Position numbers and translations under genes: made by a program. The notes beneath the pieces were generated by a model. That model was not told the DNA's origin, ran no database searches, and saw nothing but the letters and a program-made list of their open reading frames with translations. A stretch of 64,000 nucleotides of DNA. It comes from Microbacterium sp. MM2322. GTDB lineage: Bacteria > Actinomycetota > Actinomycetes > Actinomycetales > Microbacteriaceae. The stretch lies in the NCBI RefSeq assembly GCF_964186585.1, contig NZ_OZ075067.1, positions 124,001 to 188,000 of the forward strand, given 5' to 3'. Below, in pieces: positions 42,635-51,368 of the stretch (positions within the stretch are counted from its first letter, which is position 1; every line of letters begins with the position of its first letter).

Positions 42635-42823
42635 GGTGACCCCCTCTGTCGTGTGGGTCAACCGTAAGCGCCGCGCGAGCCTTCCCGCCAGACGGAGCCG
42701 AGTTGGCCGTTCGTCGCGCCGGTCGCGCCGCTCGTCGCAGCGAGCTCGGCGGTTGCGTGGGGGAGCGGCATCCGTCTTCCTACCCTGGCCTGTACGCAAG
42801 GACGCGCCCCGAAGGAGTCACCC

Positions 42824-45085
42824 ATGTCTGCACCGTCGCGCCGTGGCAAGGCCGCCACGCTCGAGCCGGATCCCTCGCTTCCCCCCGTCGCCCTCACCGA
42901 GGAGCAGACGGCGAAGGACAGCCGCTGGACGCCCGCGAAGATCGTCATCTGGGCGCTGATCGCCCTCGCCGGTGGTCTCGGCTGGACGATGCTCGCCATC
43001 GTCCGCGGTGAGACCGTCAACGCGATCTGGTTCGTGTTCGCGGCCGTCGCCACCTACCTCATCGGCTACCGCTTCTACTCGAAGGTCATCGAGAAGCACC
43101 TGCTGCGCCCCGACGACCGTCGGGCGACCCCCGCCGAGGTCAAGCAGGACGGCAAGGACTACGTCCCGACCGACCGTCGCGTCCTCTACGGCCACCACTT
43201 CGCCGCCATCGCCGGCGCCGGTCCCCTCGTCGGCCCGGTCCTCGCCGCGCAGATGGGCTTCCTCCCCGGCACGATCTGGATCATCGTCGGCGTCGTCCTC
43301 GCCGGCGCCGTCCAGGACTACACGGTGCTCTTCTTCTCGATGCGTCGCGGCGGCCGGACGATAGGCCAGATGGCGCGTCAGGAGCTCGGCCGCATCGGCG
43401 GGACGGCGGCGATCATCGCCTCGCTGCTGATCATGCTGATCATCGTCGCGATCCTCGCGCTCGTCGTCGTCAACGCGCTCGGTGAGAGCCCGTGGGGCGT
43501 CTTCTCGGTCTCGATGACCATCCCCATCGCCCTGTTCATGGGCTTGTACCTGCGGTACCTCCGCCCCGGCAAGGTGACCGAGGTCTCGATCATCGGCTTC
43601 GTGCTGCTGATCGGCGCAATCGTCGCCGGCGGCTGGGTCGCCGAGACGGCGTGGGGCCAGGAGTACCTGCACCTCGACCGCACCGTCATCGCGTGGGGCA
43701 TCATCATCTACGGCTTCATCGCCGCGATCCTCCCCGTCTGGCTGCTGCTCGCTCCCCGCGACTACCTGTCGACCTTCATGAAGATCGGCGTCATCGTGAT
43801 GCTGGCCGGCGCGATCGTGCTCGTCCGCCCCGAGATCACGGTGCCGGCGGTGACCGACTTCGCCATCGCCGGAACCGGGCCGGTGTTCGCGGGGCCGCTC
43901 TTCCCCTTCTTGTTCGTGACGATCGCGTGCGGCGCCCTGTCGGGCTTCCATGCGCTCATCGCGTCGGGCACGACCCCGAAGCTCGTCGAGAAGGAGCGCC
44001 AGACGCGCTTCATCGGCTACGGCGGCATGATCATGGAGTCCTTCGTCGCGATCATGGCGCTCGTCGCCGCGATCTCGATCGACCAGGGCATCTACTACGC
44101 GATGAACGCGTCGGCGGCGTCGACGATGGGCACCGTGGAGGGCGCTGTCGCGTTCGTGAACTCGCTCGGCATCACCGGGGTGAACCTCACCCCCGAGATG
44201 CTGACGAGCACCGCGGCGGCCGTCGGTGAGGAGTCGATCGTCTCGCGCACCGGTGGCGCACCGACGCTCGCGCTCGGGCTCGCGCACATCATGCAGCAGG
44301 CCCTCGGCGGCCAGGCGATGATGGCGTTCTGGTACCACTTCGCGATCATGTTCGAGGCGCTGTTCATCCTCACCGCGGTGGATGCCGGTACCCGCGTCGC
44401 GCGCTTCATGCTGCAGGACTCGATCGGCCACTGGGTCCCCAAGTTCCGTGACGTCTCGTGGCGTCCGGGCGTCTGGATCACGACGGCGATCATGGTCGCC
44501 GGCTGGGGAGCGATCCTCATCCTCGGCGTCACCGACCCGCTCGGCGGCATCAACACGTTCTTCCCGCTGTTCGGCATCGCCAACCAGCTGCTCGCCGCGA
44601 TCGCGCTCGCCGTCGTCCTTGCGATCATCGCCAAGCGCGGTCCGTCGTACGTGCGGTGGCTGTGGATCGTCGCCCTGCCGCTCGCGTTCGCCGCGGTCGT
44701 GACGATCACCGCGTCGGCGTACAAGATCTTCTCGCCGAACCCGGCGATCGGATACTGGTCGAACCACTTCCGCTACCGCGACGCCCTCGCCGCCGGCGAC
44801 ACGACCCTGGGCGAGCCCGCGGTCATGGAGGCCGTCATCCGCAACACCTTCGTCCAGGGCACCCTGTCGATCGTGTTCGTGGTGCTCGCCATCATCGTGA
44901 TCATCGCCGCGGTGTGCGTCACGATCGCCGCGATCCGCCGCGGCGGCGGGGACAACAACGAGGACGAGCCGGTGCCCTCGCGCCGCTTCGCCCCCGCCGG
45001 GTTGCTGGCGTCGTCGAACGAGCGCGAGCTCGAGAAGCAGTGGGAGCCGATCCTGGCCGACGAGCGCGCGACGAACAGGCACTGA
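42824..45085 (+). CDS. cstA: Carbon starvation protein A (peptide/pyruvate transporter family)
   Basis: This 753-aa membrane protein has about 16-18 helices. Family landmarks are GYRFYSKVIEKHLLRPDDRR near the start, GHHFAAIAGAGPLVGPVLAA, QMGFLPGTIWIIVGVVLAGA, TIACGALSGFHALIASGTTP, and FPLFGIANQLLAAIALAVV late. CstA-type proteins import pyruvate or peptides in E. coli. GAAGGAG precedes ATG 42824. It is followed after 1 nt by the YbdD-like gene and then by a LytS-type two-component system, the arrangement used for pyruvate sensing in other bacteria. Confidence 0.95.
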   Translation: MSAPSRRGKAATLEPDPSLPPVALTEEQTAKDSRWTPAKIVIWALIALAGGLGWTMLAIVRGETVNAIWFVFAAVATYLIGYRFYSKVIEKHLLRPDDRRATPAEVKQDGKDYVPTDRRVLYGHHFAAIAGAGPLVGPVLAAQMGFLPGTIWIIVGVVLAGAVQDYTVLFFSMRRGGRTIGQMARQELGRIGGTAAIIASLLIMLIIVAILALVVVNALGESPWGVFSVSMTIPIALFMGLYLRYLRPGKVTEVSIIGFVLLIGAIVAGGWVAETAWGQEYLHLDRTVIAWGIIIYGFIAAILPVWLLLAPRDYLSTFMKIGVIVMLAGAIVLVRPEITVPAVTDFAIAGTGPVFAGPLFPFLFVTIACGALSGFHALIASGTTPKLVEKERQTRFIGYGGMIMESFVAIMALVAAISIDQGIYYAMNASAASTMGTVEGAVAFVNSLGITGVNLTPEMLTSTAAAVGEESIVSRTGGAPTLALGLAHIMQQALGGQAMMAFWYHFAIMFEALFILTAVDAGTRVARFMLQDSIGHWVPKFRDVSWRPGVWITTAIMVAGWGAILILGVTDPLGGINTFFPLFGIANQLLAAIALAVVLAIIAKRGPSYVRWLWIVALPLAFAAVVTITASAYKIFSPNPAIGYWSNHFRYRDALAAGDTTLGEPAVMEAVIRNTFVQGTLSIVFVVLAIIVIIAAVCVTIAAIRRGGGDNNEDEPVPSRRFAPAGLLASSNERELEKQWEPILADERATNRH

Positions 45086-45086
45086 C

Positions 45087-45323
45087 ATGACTGCACAAAC
45101 GGATGCCGCGGTCTCACCGATGCGGGCGATACTCGACCTCGTCGTGCGGGCGGGCCGCGGCATCCGCTGGTACATGACCACGCTCATGGGCGACACGGCC
45201 TACGGGACCTACGTCGCGCACCACCGCCGGGTTCACCCCGACGAGGAACCCATGACCGAGCGGCAGTTCTGGCGTCAGAAGATGGACGACCAGGACCGCA
45301 ACCCGGGCGCCCGCTGCTGCTGA
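45087..45323 (+). CDS. YbdD/YjiX-like small protein (DUF466)
   Basis: This 78-aa protein has GRGIRWYMTTLMGDTAYGTY, VAHHRRVHPDEEPMTERQFW and a cysteine-ended tail (GARCC). The W-Y-...-G-D-x-A-Y-x-x-Y-V-x-H pattern and the final RQFWR are typical of the CstA-linked YbdD family. It is needed with CstA or BtsT for pyruvate transport in enterobacteria. It lies directly after cstA, so both are made together. Confidence 0.9.
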   Translation: MTAQTDAAVSPMRAILDLVVRAGRGIRWYMTTLMGDTAYGTYVAHHRRVHPDEEPMTERQFWRQKMDDQDRNPGARCC

Positions 45324-45334
45324 CCCCCGGGATC

Positions 45335-45340
45335 TAGGCT
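45335..45340 (+). promoter_or_regulatory. -10 element (TAGGCT), leaderless histidine kinase promoter
   Basis: TAGGCT, then 6 nt (cgtcgc), then ATG 45347. The kinase can therefore be transcribed independently of cstA. Confidence 0.5.
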
Positions 45341-45346
45341 CGTCGC

Positions 45347-46534
45347 ATGACCGATGCCGTCGTCCTCGCCGCTGTGCTCGGCGTGGTCGGCGGCATCGTG
45401 CTGTCGGCGCTGCTCCTGCTCGCCCGGCGCTACGCGCGCGGGCCGGGCGGACTCGGGAGCGAAGCTGAGGAGGCGACCTACCGGGCGCTCCACCAGGCGA
45501 GCCTCGCCGCTCCCTATCTGCGCGGCGGGCTCGACACCGCCGACGTCGCTCGGGCTGCGCGGCACCTGCGCGCCGTCCTCGGGAGCCCGGCCGTGATGCT
45601 CGTGGTCGGCGATGTCGTCGTGGCCCGTGATGGACAGACCGAGGGATTGGATGCCGCGGCCCGCCGCATCGCGGCGCAGGTCGCCGAGACCGGCAAGCGC
45701 CGGGTCTTCCCTCGTGCCGACGGCGGGGACGGTCTCGAGGCGGTGGGCGCGCCCGTCCGCGTCGATGGCGCCGTCGCAGGGGTACTGATCGCCTTCGCCG
45801 CTCCCGTTCGCGCCGCGCTCGTCCGCGCGGCCGGCGAGGTTGCGGACTGGTGCGCGGCGCAGGCCACCCTGGGCGAACTCGACGCGTCGCGGGCAGCGCT
45901 CGCCGAGGCCGAGCTGAGGTCGCTCCGCGCGCAGATCTCGCCGCACTTCATCTACAACGCGCTCACCGCGATCGCCTCGTTCATCTCCACCGACCCACCG
46001 CGCGCCCGCGAACTGGTGCTCGAGTTCGCCGACTTCACGCGCTACTCGTTCCGGCGCCAGGGGGAGTTCACCACCGTCGCCGAGGAGCTCCGCAGCATCC
46101 ACTCCTACCTCGAACTCGAGCACGCGCGCTTCGGCGGGCGGCTGTCGGTGACGCTGCGGATCGCACCCGAGACGCTGGCGACCGTCATCCCGTTCCTGTC
46201 GGTGCAGCCCCTGGTCGAGAACGCCGTCCGCCACGGGCTCGAGCCGGGGGAGGGTGGCGGCACGATCCTGATCGCGTCGGAGGATGCCGCGACCCACACC
46301 GAGATCACGGTCGAGGACGACGGCGCGGGGATGGACCCCGAAGAGCTGCACGCGCTCCTGACCCGCGCCGATGACGGCCGGAACGTCGGGCTGCGGAACG
46401 TCGACACGCGCCTCCGCCAGCTGTACGGCGCCGAGGGCGGACTCGTCGTCGAGACCGCGCCGGGCGCGGGTACCCTCGTCCGCATGCGGATCCCGAAGTC
46501 GCAGCCGCACCACCTGACGCGGGGCGAGGAGTGA
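45347..46534 (+). CDS. LytS-type sensor histidine kinase
   Basis: Of 395 aa, residues 4-27 (AVVLAAVLGVVGGIVLSALLLL) form the only membrane helix. Residues about 50-190 form a GAF-like sensing domain. The His kinase domain reads LRSLRAQISPHFIYNALTAI (phospho-His in PHF), followed by the HATPase with LVENAVRHGLEP and VEDDGAGMD. One membrane helix is fewer than in the multi-helix 5TM-LYT sensors, so signal input is probably cytoplasmic through the GAF-like domain. The stop overlaps the region of the response regulator start. Confidence 0.92.
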   Translation: MTDAVVLAAVLGVVGGIVLSALLLLARRYARGPGGLGSEAEEATYRALHQASLAAPYLRGGLDTADVARAARHLRAVLGSPAVMLVVGDVVVARDGQTEGLDAAARRIAAQVAETGKRRVFPRADGGDGLEAVGAPVRVDGAVAGVLIAFAAPVRAALVRAAGEVADWCAAQATLGELDASRAALAEAELRSLRAQISPHFIYNALTAIASFISTDPPRARELVLEFADFTRYSFRRQGEFTTVAEELRSIHSYLELEHARFGGRLSVTLRIAPETLATVIPFLSVQPLVENAVRHGLEPGEGGGTILIASEDAATHTEITVEDDGAGMDPEELHALLTRADDGRNVGLRNVDTRLRQLYGAEGGLVVETAPGAGTLVRMRIPKSQPHHLTRGEE

Positions 46535-46539
46535 GCGTC

Positions 46540-47250
46540 GTGATCGACGTCCTGGTCGCCGACGACGAGAAGCCCGCGCTCGACGAGCTCGCCTTCCTCC
46601 TGCGCTCCGACGACCGCATCGGCGAGGTGTTGACGGCGTCGTCGGGTGCCGAGGCGCTGCGCCTGCTCACCGAGCGTCCCGTCGCCGCGGCGTTCCTCGA
46701 CATCCACATGCCGGGGATCACGGGCCTCGAGCTCGCCGGTGCCCTGCGTGGGCTCGCGACGCCCCCCGCCATCGTGTTCGTGACCGCCGACGACGCGCAC
46801 GCGGTCGACGCGTTCGAGCTGCGCGCGCTCGACTACCTGCTCAAGCCCGTGCGGGTGGAGCGCCTGCGCCGCGCCGTCGACCGGATCGCCGTGGACGATC
46901 GCCCCGCCGAGTCCGACGAGGTGCTGCCCGTCACGGTCGGGTCGGCCGTGCGCTTCGTGCACCGCAGCGACGTCCGCTGGGTGCGCGCCGAGGGCGACTA
47001 CACCCGGCTCCACACCGACGGCCCATCGGGGCATCTCGTCCGCATCCCGATCTCGGAACTCGAGACCCGGTGGGGGGATGCCGGCTTCGTCCGGGTCCAT
47101 CGCTCGTTCCTCGTGCGGGCGGCATCCGTCACCGAGGTCCGTCTCGCGGGAGCCGAACCGACGGTCTGGATCGACGACATCGCGCTGCCGGTGAGTCGGC
47201 GCTTGCTACCCGCGGTGCGCGAAGCGCTCGTCGGGCGAGGCGGATCGTGA
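46540..47250 (+). CDS. LytTR-type response regulator
   Basis: The 236-aa regulator has a receiver domain with the acidic pair in VLVADDEKPAL, phospho-Asp in AAFLDIHMPGITGLELAG, and the Lys in LDYLLKPVRVERLRRAV. A LytTR DNA-binding domain follows from about 135 (FVHRSDVRWVRAEGDYTRLH, GFVRVHRSFLVRAASVTEVR). GTG 46540 is chosen because GAGGAG lies 8 nt upstream. The in-frame GTG at 46531 touches that site. It works with the LytS-type kinase and probably controls cstA or the downstream permease. Confidence 0.93.
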   Translation: MIDVLVADDEKPALDELAFLLRSDDRIGEVLTASSGAEALRLLTERPVAAAFLDIHMPGITGLELAGALRGLATPPAIVFVTADDAHAVDAFELRALDYLLKPVRVERLRRAVDRIAVDDRPAESDEVLPVTVGSAVRFVHRSDVRWVRAEGDYTRLHTDGPSGHLVRIPISELETRWGDAGFVRVHRSFLVRAASVTEVRLAGAEPTVWIDDIALPVSRRLLPAVREALVGRGGS

Positions 47251-47612
47251 CCCGGGAGCGGGTGCGCGTCACCGCGGGAGCCGGGCGCCCGGGCGCCCCG
47301 ACGCGCGGCATCGCCCTGCCGGGTGCGCCGGTCGACGACGCGGAGGCGGCCTACGCGCGGGCGCTCCGGCGCTCGCAGTTGCGCCTCGCGCTCGGCACAC
47401 TGCTCGGCTTCGTGACGGTGACCCTGGTGCTGCTCGGCGCGCTCACCCTCATCCCCGAGCTCGACGACATCGTGCTGCTCGGCGTGCCGCTGTCGTGGCT
47501 GCTGCACGCGTTCGGCTTCTACCCCGTGATCGCCGGGTTCGCGATCCTCTACGTCCGCGGAGCGAACCGCAACGAGCGGCGCTGGCGCGCGCTCCGCGAC
47601 GAGGGCGCGTGA
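47247..47612 (+). CDS. DUF485-like membrane protein, partner of the SSS permease
   Basis: This 121-aa protein has a cytoplasmic head of about 40 residues (DDAEAAYARALRRSQLRLAL) and two membrane helices (LGTLLGFVTVTLVLLGALTL, GVPLSWLLHAFGFYPVIAGF), ending YVRGANRNERRWR. The layout agrees with the DUF485/YjcH partners of acetate permeases, though the sequence is divergent. The GTG start overlaps the stop of the response regulator (GTGA), and the end overlaps the permease start, so it is tightly coupled. Confidence 0.75.
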   Translation: MTRERVRVTAGAGRPGAPTRGIALPGAPVDDAEAAYARALRRSQLRLALGTLLGFVTVTLVLLGALTLIPELDDIVLLGVPLSWLLHAFGFYPVIAGFAILYVRGANRNERRWRALRDEGA

Positions 47613-49066
47613 ACGCGCTGCTCGACCTCGTCGCGGTCGCCGCCGTCGTCGGGGCGACCGCGCTCATCGGTGCGTACGGGCTGCGGGTCTCGCGGACCAC
47701 GAGCGACTTCTTCGTGGCATCCCGCACCGTCCGGCCGGTGTGGAACGCCTCGGCGATCAGCGGGGAGTACCTCTCGGCGGGGACGTTCCTCGGCCTGTCG
47801 GGACTCGTGCTCCTGAGCGGTGCGGAGGGGTTCTGGTTTCCCATCGGGTACGCCGCCGGATACCTGCTCGTGCTGCTGTTCGTCGCCGCTCCCCTCCGCC
47901 GGAGCGGGGCGTACACGATCCCCGACTTCATCGAGGCACGCCTCGAGTCGCGCCTCGCCCGTCGGGTCACGAGCGCGGGATGCCTGCTCATCGGCTGGCT
48001 GTACATCGTGCCGCAGCTGCACGGTGCCGGCATCACCCTGCAGGTCGTGGCCGACATCCCGCCGTGGGTCGGTGCGGTCCTCGTCGCTGTGCTCGTCGCT
48101 GCCGCTGCGGCGGCGGGCGGGATGCGGTCCATCACCTACGTGCAGGCGTTCCAGTACTGGCTGAAGCTGACGGCGCTGCTCGTCCCGGCCGTGCTCATCG
48201 TGTTCGCCGTGACCGGGGGCGCACGCGACGTGGACCCGCTGGTCGTGTTCCCGGCAGAGGCGGGACCGTCGGGACTCGACGCGTACGCAGCGGGATCGCT
48301 GCTGCTCGCACTGCTGCTCGGCACGATGGGGCTCCCGCACGTGCTCGTGCGGTTCTACACGAGCCCCACGGGCGGCTCCGCGCGGCGGACGACGGTGCTC
48401 GTCATCGTCATGGTGAGCGTCTTCTACGCCGTCTCGAGCGTCATCGGTCTCCTCGCGCGGGTGGTCGCGCCCGACCTCGCCCGGCCGGGCGTCGCCGACA
48501 CCGTCGCGCTCGTCCTGCCCGCGCGCGTGTTCCCCGGGGTCGTCGGTGAGCTGCTGACCGCGCTCGTCGTGGCCGGTGCGTTCGCGGCGTTCCTCGCGAC
48601 CTCCGCGGGTCTCACCGTCTCGCTCGCCGGCGTCATCAGCCAGGACGTCTTCTCGGGGTCCGTCCGCTCGTTCCGCCTGTCGGCCGTCCTCGTCGCACTC
48701 GTCCCGCTCGCGATCGCGCTGCTCACGGTCCCGGCCGGGCTTGTCGCCTCGGTCGGTGCCGTGTTCGTGTTCGCGGCATCCGCTCTGTCGCCCGTCCTGC
48801 TGCTCTCGATCTGGTGGCCGCGGCTGACGGCCCGTGGCGCCGTGGCCGGCATGGTGACCGGCGCGGCGGCGTGCGGGGCGGCGTTCCTCGTGCACGCGGC
48901 GGTCGGCGGGGTCGGACTCGCGGCGCCGCTCCTCGCGCAGCCCGCCGCGTGGACGATCCCGCTCGCCACGACCGTCACCGTCGTCGTGTCGCTGACCGAC
49001 CGCGCGGGCGCGCCCGTGAGCGCGGGCGCGTACCTCGCCCGTCTGCACACACCGGGGCGTGCCTGA
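47609..49066 (+). CDS. Sodium:solute symporter (ActP-like SSS family)
   Basis: This 485-aa symporter has about 13 helices. Residues 33-60 (TTSDFFVASRTVRPVWNASA then ISGEYLSAGTFLGLSG) form the SSS signature, with the S-x-x-Y-L-S-A-G pattern typical of the ActP acetate/pyruvate branch. Later GTMGLPHVLVRFYTSPTGGS and SAGLTVSLAGVISQDVF are also ActP-like. The start GTG 47609 overlaps DUF485. Its place after CstA, YbdD and a LytS/LytTR pair supports uptake of a small carboxylate (inference). Confidence 0.92.
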   Translation: MNALLDLVAVAAVVGATALIGAYGLRVSRTTSDFFVASRTVRPVWNASAISGEYLSAGTFLGLSGLVLLSGAEGFWFPIGYAAGYLLVLLFVAAPLRRSGAYTIPDFIEARLESRLARRVTSAGCLLIGWLYIVPQLHGAGITLQVVADIPPWVGAVLVAVLVAAAAAAGGMRSITYVQAFQYWLKLTALLVPAVLIVFAVTGGARDVDPLVVFPAEAGPSGLDAYAAGSLLLALLLGTMGLPHVLVRFYTSPTGGSARRTTVLVIVMVSVFYAVSSVIGLLARVVAPDLARPGVADTVALVLPARVFPGVVGELLTALVVAGAFAAFLATSAGLTVSLAGVISQDVFSGSVRSFRLSAVLVALVPLAIALLTVPAGLVASVGAVFVFAASALSPVLLLSIWWPRLTARGAVAGMVTGAAACGAAFLVHAAVGGVGLAAPLLAQPAAWTIPLATTVTVVVSLTDRAGAPVSAGAYLARLHTPGRA

Positions 49067-49100
49067 CCGCGCCGTGCCGCGCTCACCCGCGTGCGGCCGG

Positions 49101-49170
49101 CACAACTCCGGATGAATCGCAGTTGTGACCCACGAACGGCCCCGCGCGGCGGCATCCATCCGGAGAACGG
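49101..49170. repeat. Inverted-repeat element downstream of trkA-like gene (ktr-flanking copy 1)
   Basis: cacaact (49101-49107) pairs with agttgtg (49121-49127). In addition ctccggatgaat (49106-49117) is complementary to atccatccggag (49155-49166) at 11 of 12 positions. The right half shares catccggagaacgg with the element at 51271. It lies between convergent genes. Confidence 0.6.
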
Positions 49171-49181
49171 CCGCCGGCCGG

Positions 49182-49868
49182 TCACTGCAGTGCGGCGAAC
49201 CGTTCCGTTCGCGCGACGGGGCCGATGACGATGAGCGTGTCACCCTCGCCCACGACCGACGACGCGCCCGCGGCGTGCCACTCGCCGTCGGCGGCCTTGA
49301 TTTTGACGATCGTGACACCGTGGCGGCGCCGCACCGCCGACTCCTCGAGGGTCCGGCCGACGATCTCGCTGGGCGCCGTCGTCTTGGCGACGACGAGGTC
49401 GCGGTCGAACTCGACGTAATCGAGCATCTGACCGCGCACCAGGTGTGCGACCCGGCGGCCCATGTCGGCCTCGGGGAAGATGACGTGCTCGATCCCGAGC
49501 TGCTCGAGGATGAGGCCGTGCTGCTCGCTGATGGCCTTCGCCCAGACCGAGCGCACCCCCATCCGCTTCAGCAGCGACGTCGTGAGGATGCTCGCCTGGA
49601 TGTCGGACCCGATGCCGACGACGACGCGGTCGAAGTCGGCGATGCCGAGCTGATCGAGGGCGGCCTGCCGAGTCGAATCGGCCCGAACGACGTGCGTGAG
49701 CACCCCGTTGAGCGATTGCACGATGTCCTCGTCCGCGTCGACGCCGAGCACCTCCGTGCCGGATCGCGCGAGTTCGACGGCGAGGGCGCCGCCGAAGCGG
49801 CCGAGTCCGATGACGGCCACGGAGGTGGCTGAGCTGTCGCGGCGGCGCGACCAGAAGTGGTTATCCAA
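49182..49868 (-). CDS. Potassium uptake regulatory subunit (RCK domains, KtrA/TrkA type)
   Basis: This 228-aa cytoplasmic protein gates the membrane subunit encoded upstream. It has an RCK_N Rossmann fold (SVAVIGLGRFGGALAVELAR, G-x-G-x2-G; EVLGVDADED with the acidic ribose-binding residue) and an RCK_C domain from about 145 (EFDRDLVVAKTTAPSEIVGR). RCK_N binds ATP/ADP or NAD(H) and RCK_C may bind cyclic di-AMP in relatives. The start overlaps the stop of the membrane subunit gene by 8 bp. Confidence 0.93.
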   Translation of the reverse strand: MDNHFWSRRRDSSATSVAVIGLGRFGGALAVELARSGTEVLGVDADEDIVQSLNGVLTHVVRADSTRQAALDQLGIADFDRVVVGIGSDIQASILTTSLLKRMGVRSVWAKAISEQHGLILEQLGIEHVIFPEADMGRRVAHLVRGQMLDYVEFDRDLVVAKTTAPSEIVGRTLEESAVRRRHGVTIVKIKAADGEWHAAGASSVVGEGDTLIVIGPVARTERFAALQ

Positions 49869-51210
49869 TGATCGGACGCTCCTTCGGGAGTTCGTATTGA
49901 CGTTTCTGCACGGTCAGGGCGAGAGCCGACCCGAGCAGCACGGGCCCGAGTCGTCCGATGAACATGAGGACCACGAGGATCGCCTGCGCCGCGATCGGCA
50001 GATCGGCGGTGATGCCCGTCGACAGGCCGACCGTCGCGAACGCCGAGATGACCTCGAACAGCACGCGGTCGAAAGCGAACGGACTCATCAGCATGATCGC
50101 CAGCGTGGCCGAGACGACCAGGCCGACCGACAGCAGCGCGACGGTGAGCGCCTCGCGGTGGGTCGAGCGAGGCAGACGCTTGCCGAACATGTTGACCGCT
50201 TCGCCGCCGCGGAGCTCGGTCACGATGATGAAGAACAGCACCGCGAACGTCGTGATCTTCAGGCCACCCGCCGTGCCGGCAGGGCCGCCGCCGATGAACA
50301 TCAGGATGTCGGTGACGAGCCAGCTCTCGGAGTTCATCTGCGAGATGTCGATCGTGTTGAACCCGGCGGTGCGGGGCATCACCGAGGCGGTGAACCCGGC
50401 GAGCAGGCGCCCCGCCGGGTCGAGCGCGCCGAGGGTCGCGGGGTTCGACCATTCGAGCGCCGTGAGGGCGATCGTGCCGGCGACCAGCAGGACGAGCGTG
50501 CCGATGACGACGGTGACGGTGTTGAGGGTCCAGTGCCGCGGGCGACCCAGACGCCGTCGCAGCTCCATGATCACGGGGAAGCCGAGGCCGCCGAGGATGA
50601 TGGCGCCGCAGATCGGCAGGCAGATCCACGGGTCGGTCACGAAGCCCATGAGGTTGTCGCTGAAGAGGGCGAACCCGGCGTTGTTGAAGGCGCTCATCGC
50701 GTGGAAGACACCGAGCCAGATCGCGTCCGGCAGGGTCTCGCCGTAGCCGAGCCACCAGCGGAGCGTCAGCATGGCGGCGACGACGGACTCGACGGCAAGG
50801 GTGATGAGGGCGACACCGGCGAGCACCCGTCGGACGTCGCCCACGGCGACCGTGTGCGTCTCGCTGACCGCGGTGAGCCGGGTGCGGAGCCCGAGGCGCC
50901 GCGCGACGAGCAGACCGAGAAGAGTCGCGAACGACATCACGCCGAAGCCGCCGATCTGGATGAGCGCGAGGATCACGCCCTGCCCGAACGGCGACCAGAA
51001 GGTCGGGGTGTCGACGATGACGTGACCGGTCACGCAGAGCGCGCTCGTGGCCGTGAACAGGGCCTCCATGAACGTCGCCGACCGCCCCTGCGTCGCCGCG
51101 GGCGTCAGCAGCACGCCGGTGCCGAGTGCCAGCACGGCGCCGAAGGCGAGGGCGATGGTCTGTCCCGGCCGCACGCGGGCCAGCAGCAGGGAGAGGCGGA
51201 GGGGTCTCAT
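49861..51210 (-). CDS. Potassium uptake membrane subunit (KtrB/TrkH type)
   Basis: This 449-aa channel-like transporter has four pore loops carrying selectivity-filter turns: TSALCVTGHVIVDTPTF, HAMSAFNNAGFALFSDN, SVMPRTAGFNTIDISQM and ISAFATVGLSTGITADL. Each has the conserved Gly of TrkH/KtrB. The start MRPLRLSLLLARV at 51210 follows an AGGACC site. A longer upstream reading would run through an intergenic palindrome and has no family similarity. It is in an operon with the RCK subunit. Confidence 0.94.
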   Translation of the reverse strand: MRPLRLSLLLARVRPGQTIALAFGAVLALGTGVLLTPAATQGRSATFMEALFTATSALCVTGHVIVDTPTFWSPFGQGVILALIQIGGFGVMSFATLLGLLVARRLGLRTRLTAVSETHTVAVGDVRRVLAGVALITLAVESVVAAMLTLRWWLGYGETLPDAIWLGVFHAMSAFNNAGFALFSDNLMGFVTDPWICLPICGAIILGGLGFPVIMELRRRLGRPRHWTLNTVTVVIGTLVLLVAGTIALTALEWSNPATLGALDPAGRLLAGFTASVMPRTAGFNTIDISQMNSESWLVTDILMFIGGGPAGTAGGLKITTFAVLFFIIVTELRGGEAVNMFGKRLPRSTHREALTVALLSVGLVVSATLAIMLMSPFAFDRVLFEVISAFATVGLSTGITADLPIAAQAILVVLMFIGRLGPVLLGSALALTVQKRQYELPKERPIIG

Positions 51211-51270
51211 CGGTCGGGTCCTGATCGGTGGATGCCGGGGCGCACGCACCGTCGGCACCGAGGTTACTCT

Positions 51271-51341
51271 GCGGTTCTCCGGATGAACGGCGTCTGCCGC
51301 GCCGGAGATGGGCGTGCCGCGGCGTTCATCCGGAGAACGGC
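51271..51341. repeat. Inverted-repeat element upstream of ktrB-like gene (ktr-flanking copy 2)
   Basis: Arms 51271-51292 and 51320-51341 are complementary at 20 of 22 positions, with a perfect 16-bp core gttctccggatgaacg. The spacer is 27 nt. It lies in the divergent promoter region between the potassium operon and the GH3 gene, so it may act as an operator or a mobile palindrome. Confidence 0.7.
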
Positions 51342-51368
51342 ACACTCGTGCAGGAGCAGAATGTCGGT

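Noticed and set aside
42818..45196. 792-residue open frame antisense to cstA
   Set aside because: Same cause: Arg, Asp, His-rich translation without any domain, fully covered by the cstA and ybdD-like genes.
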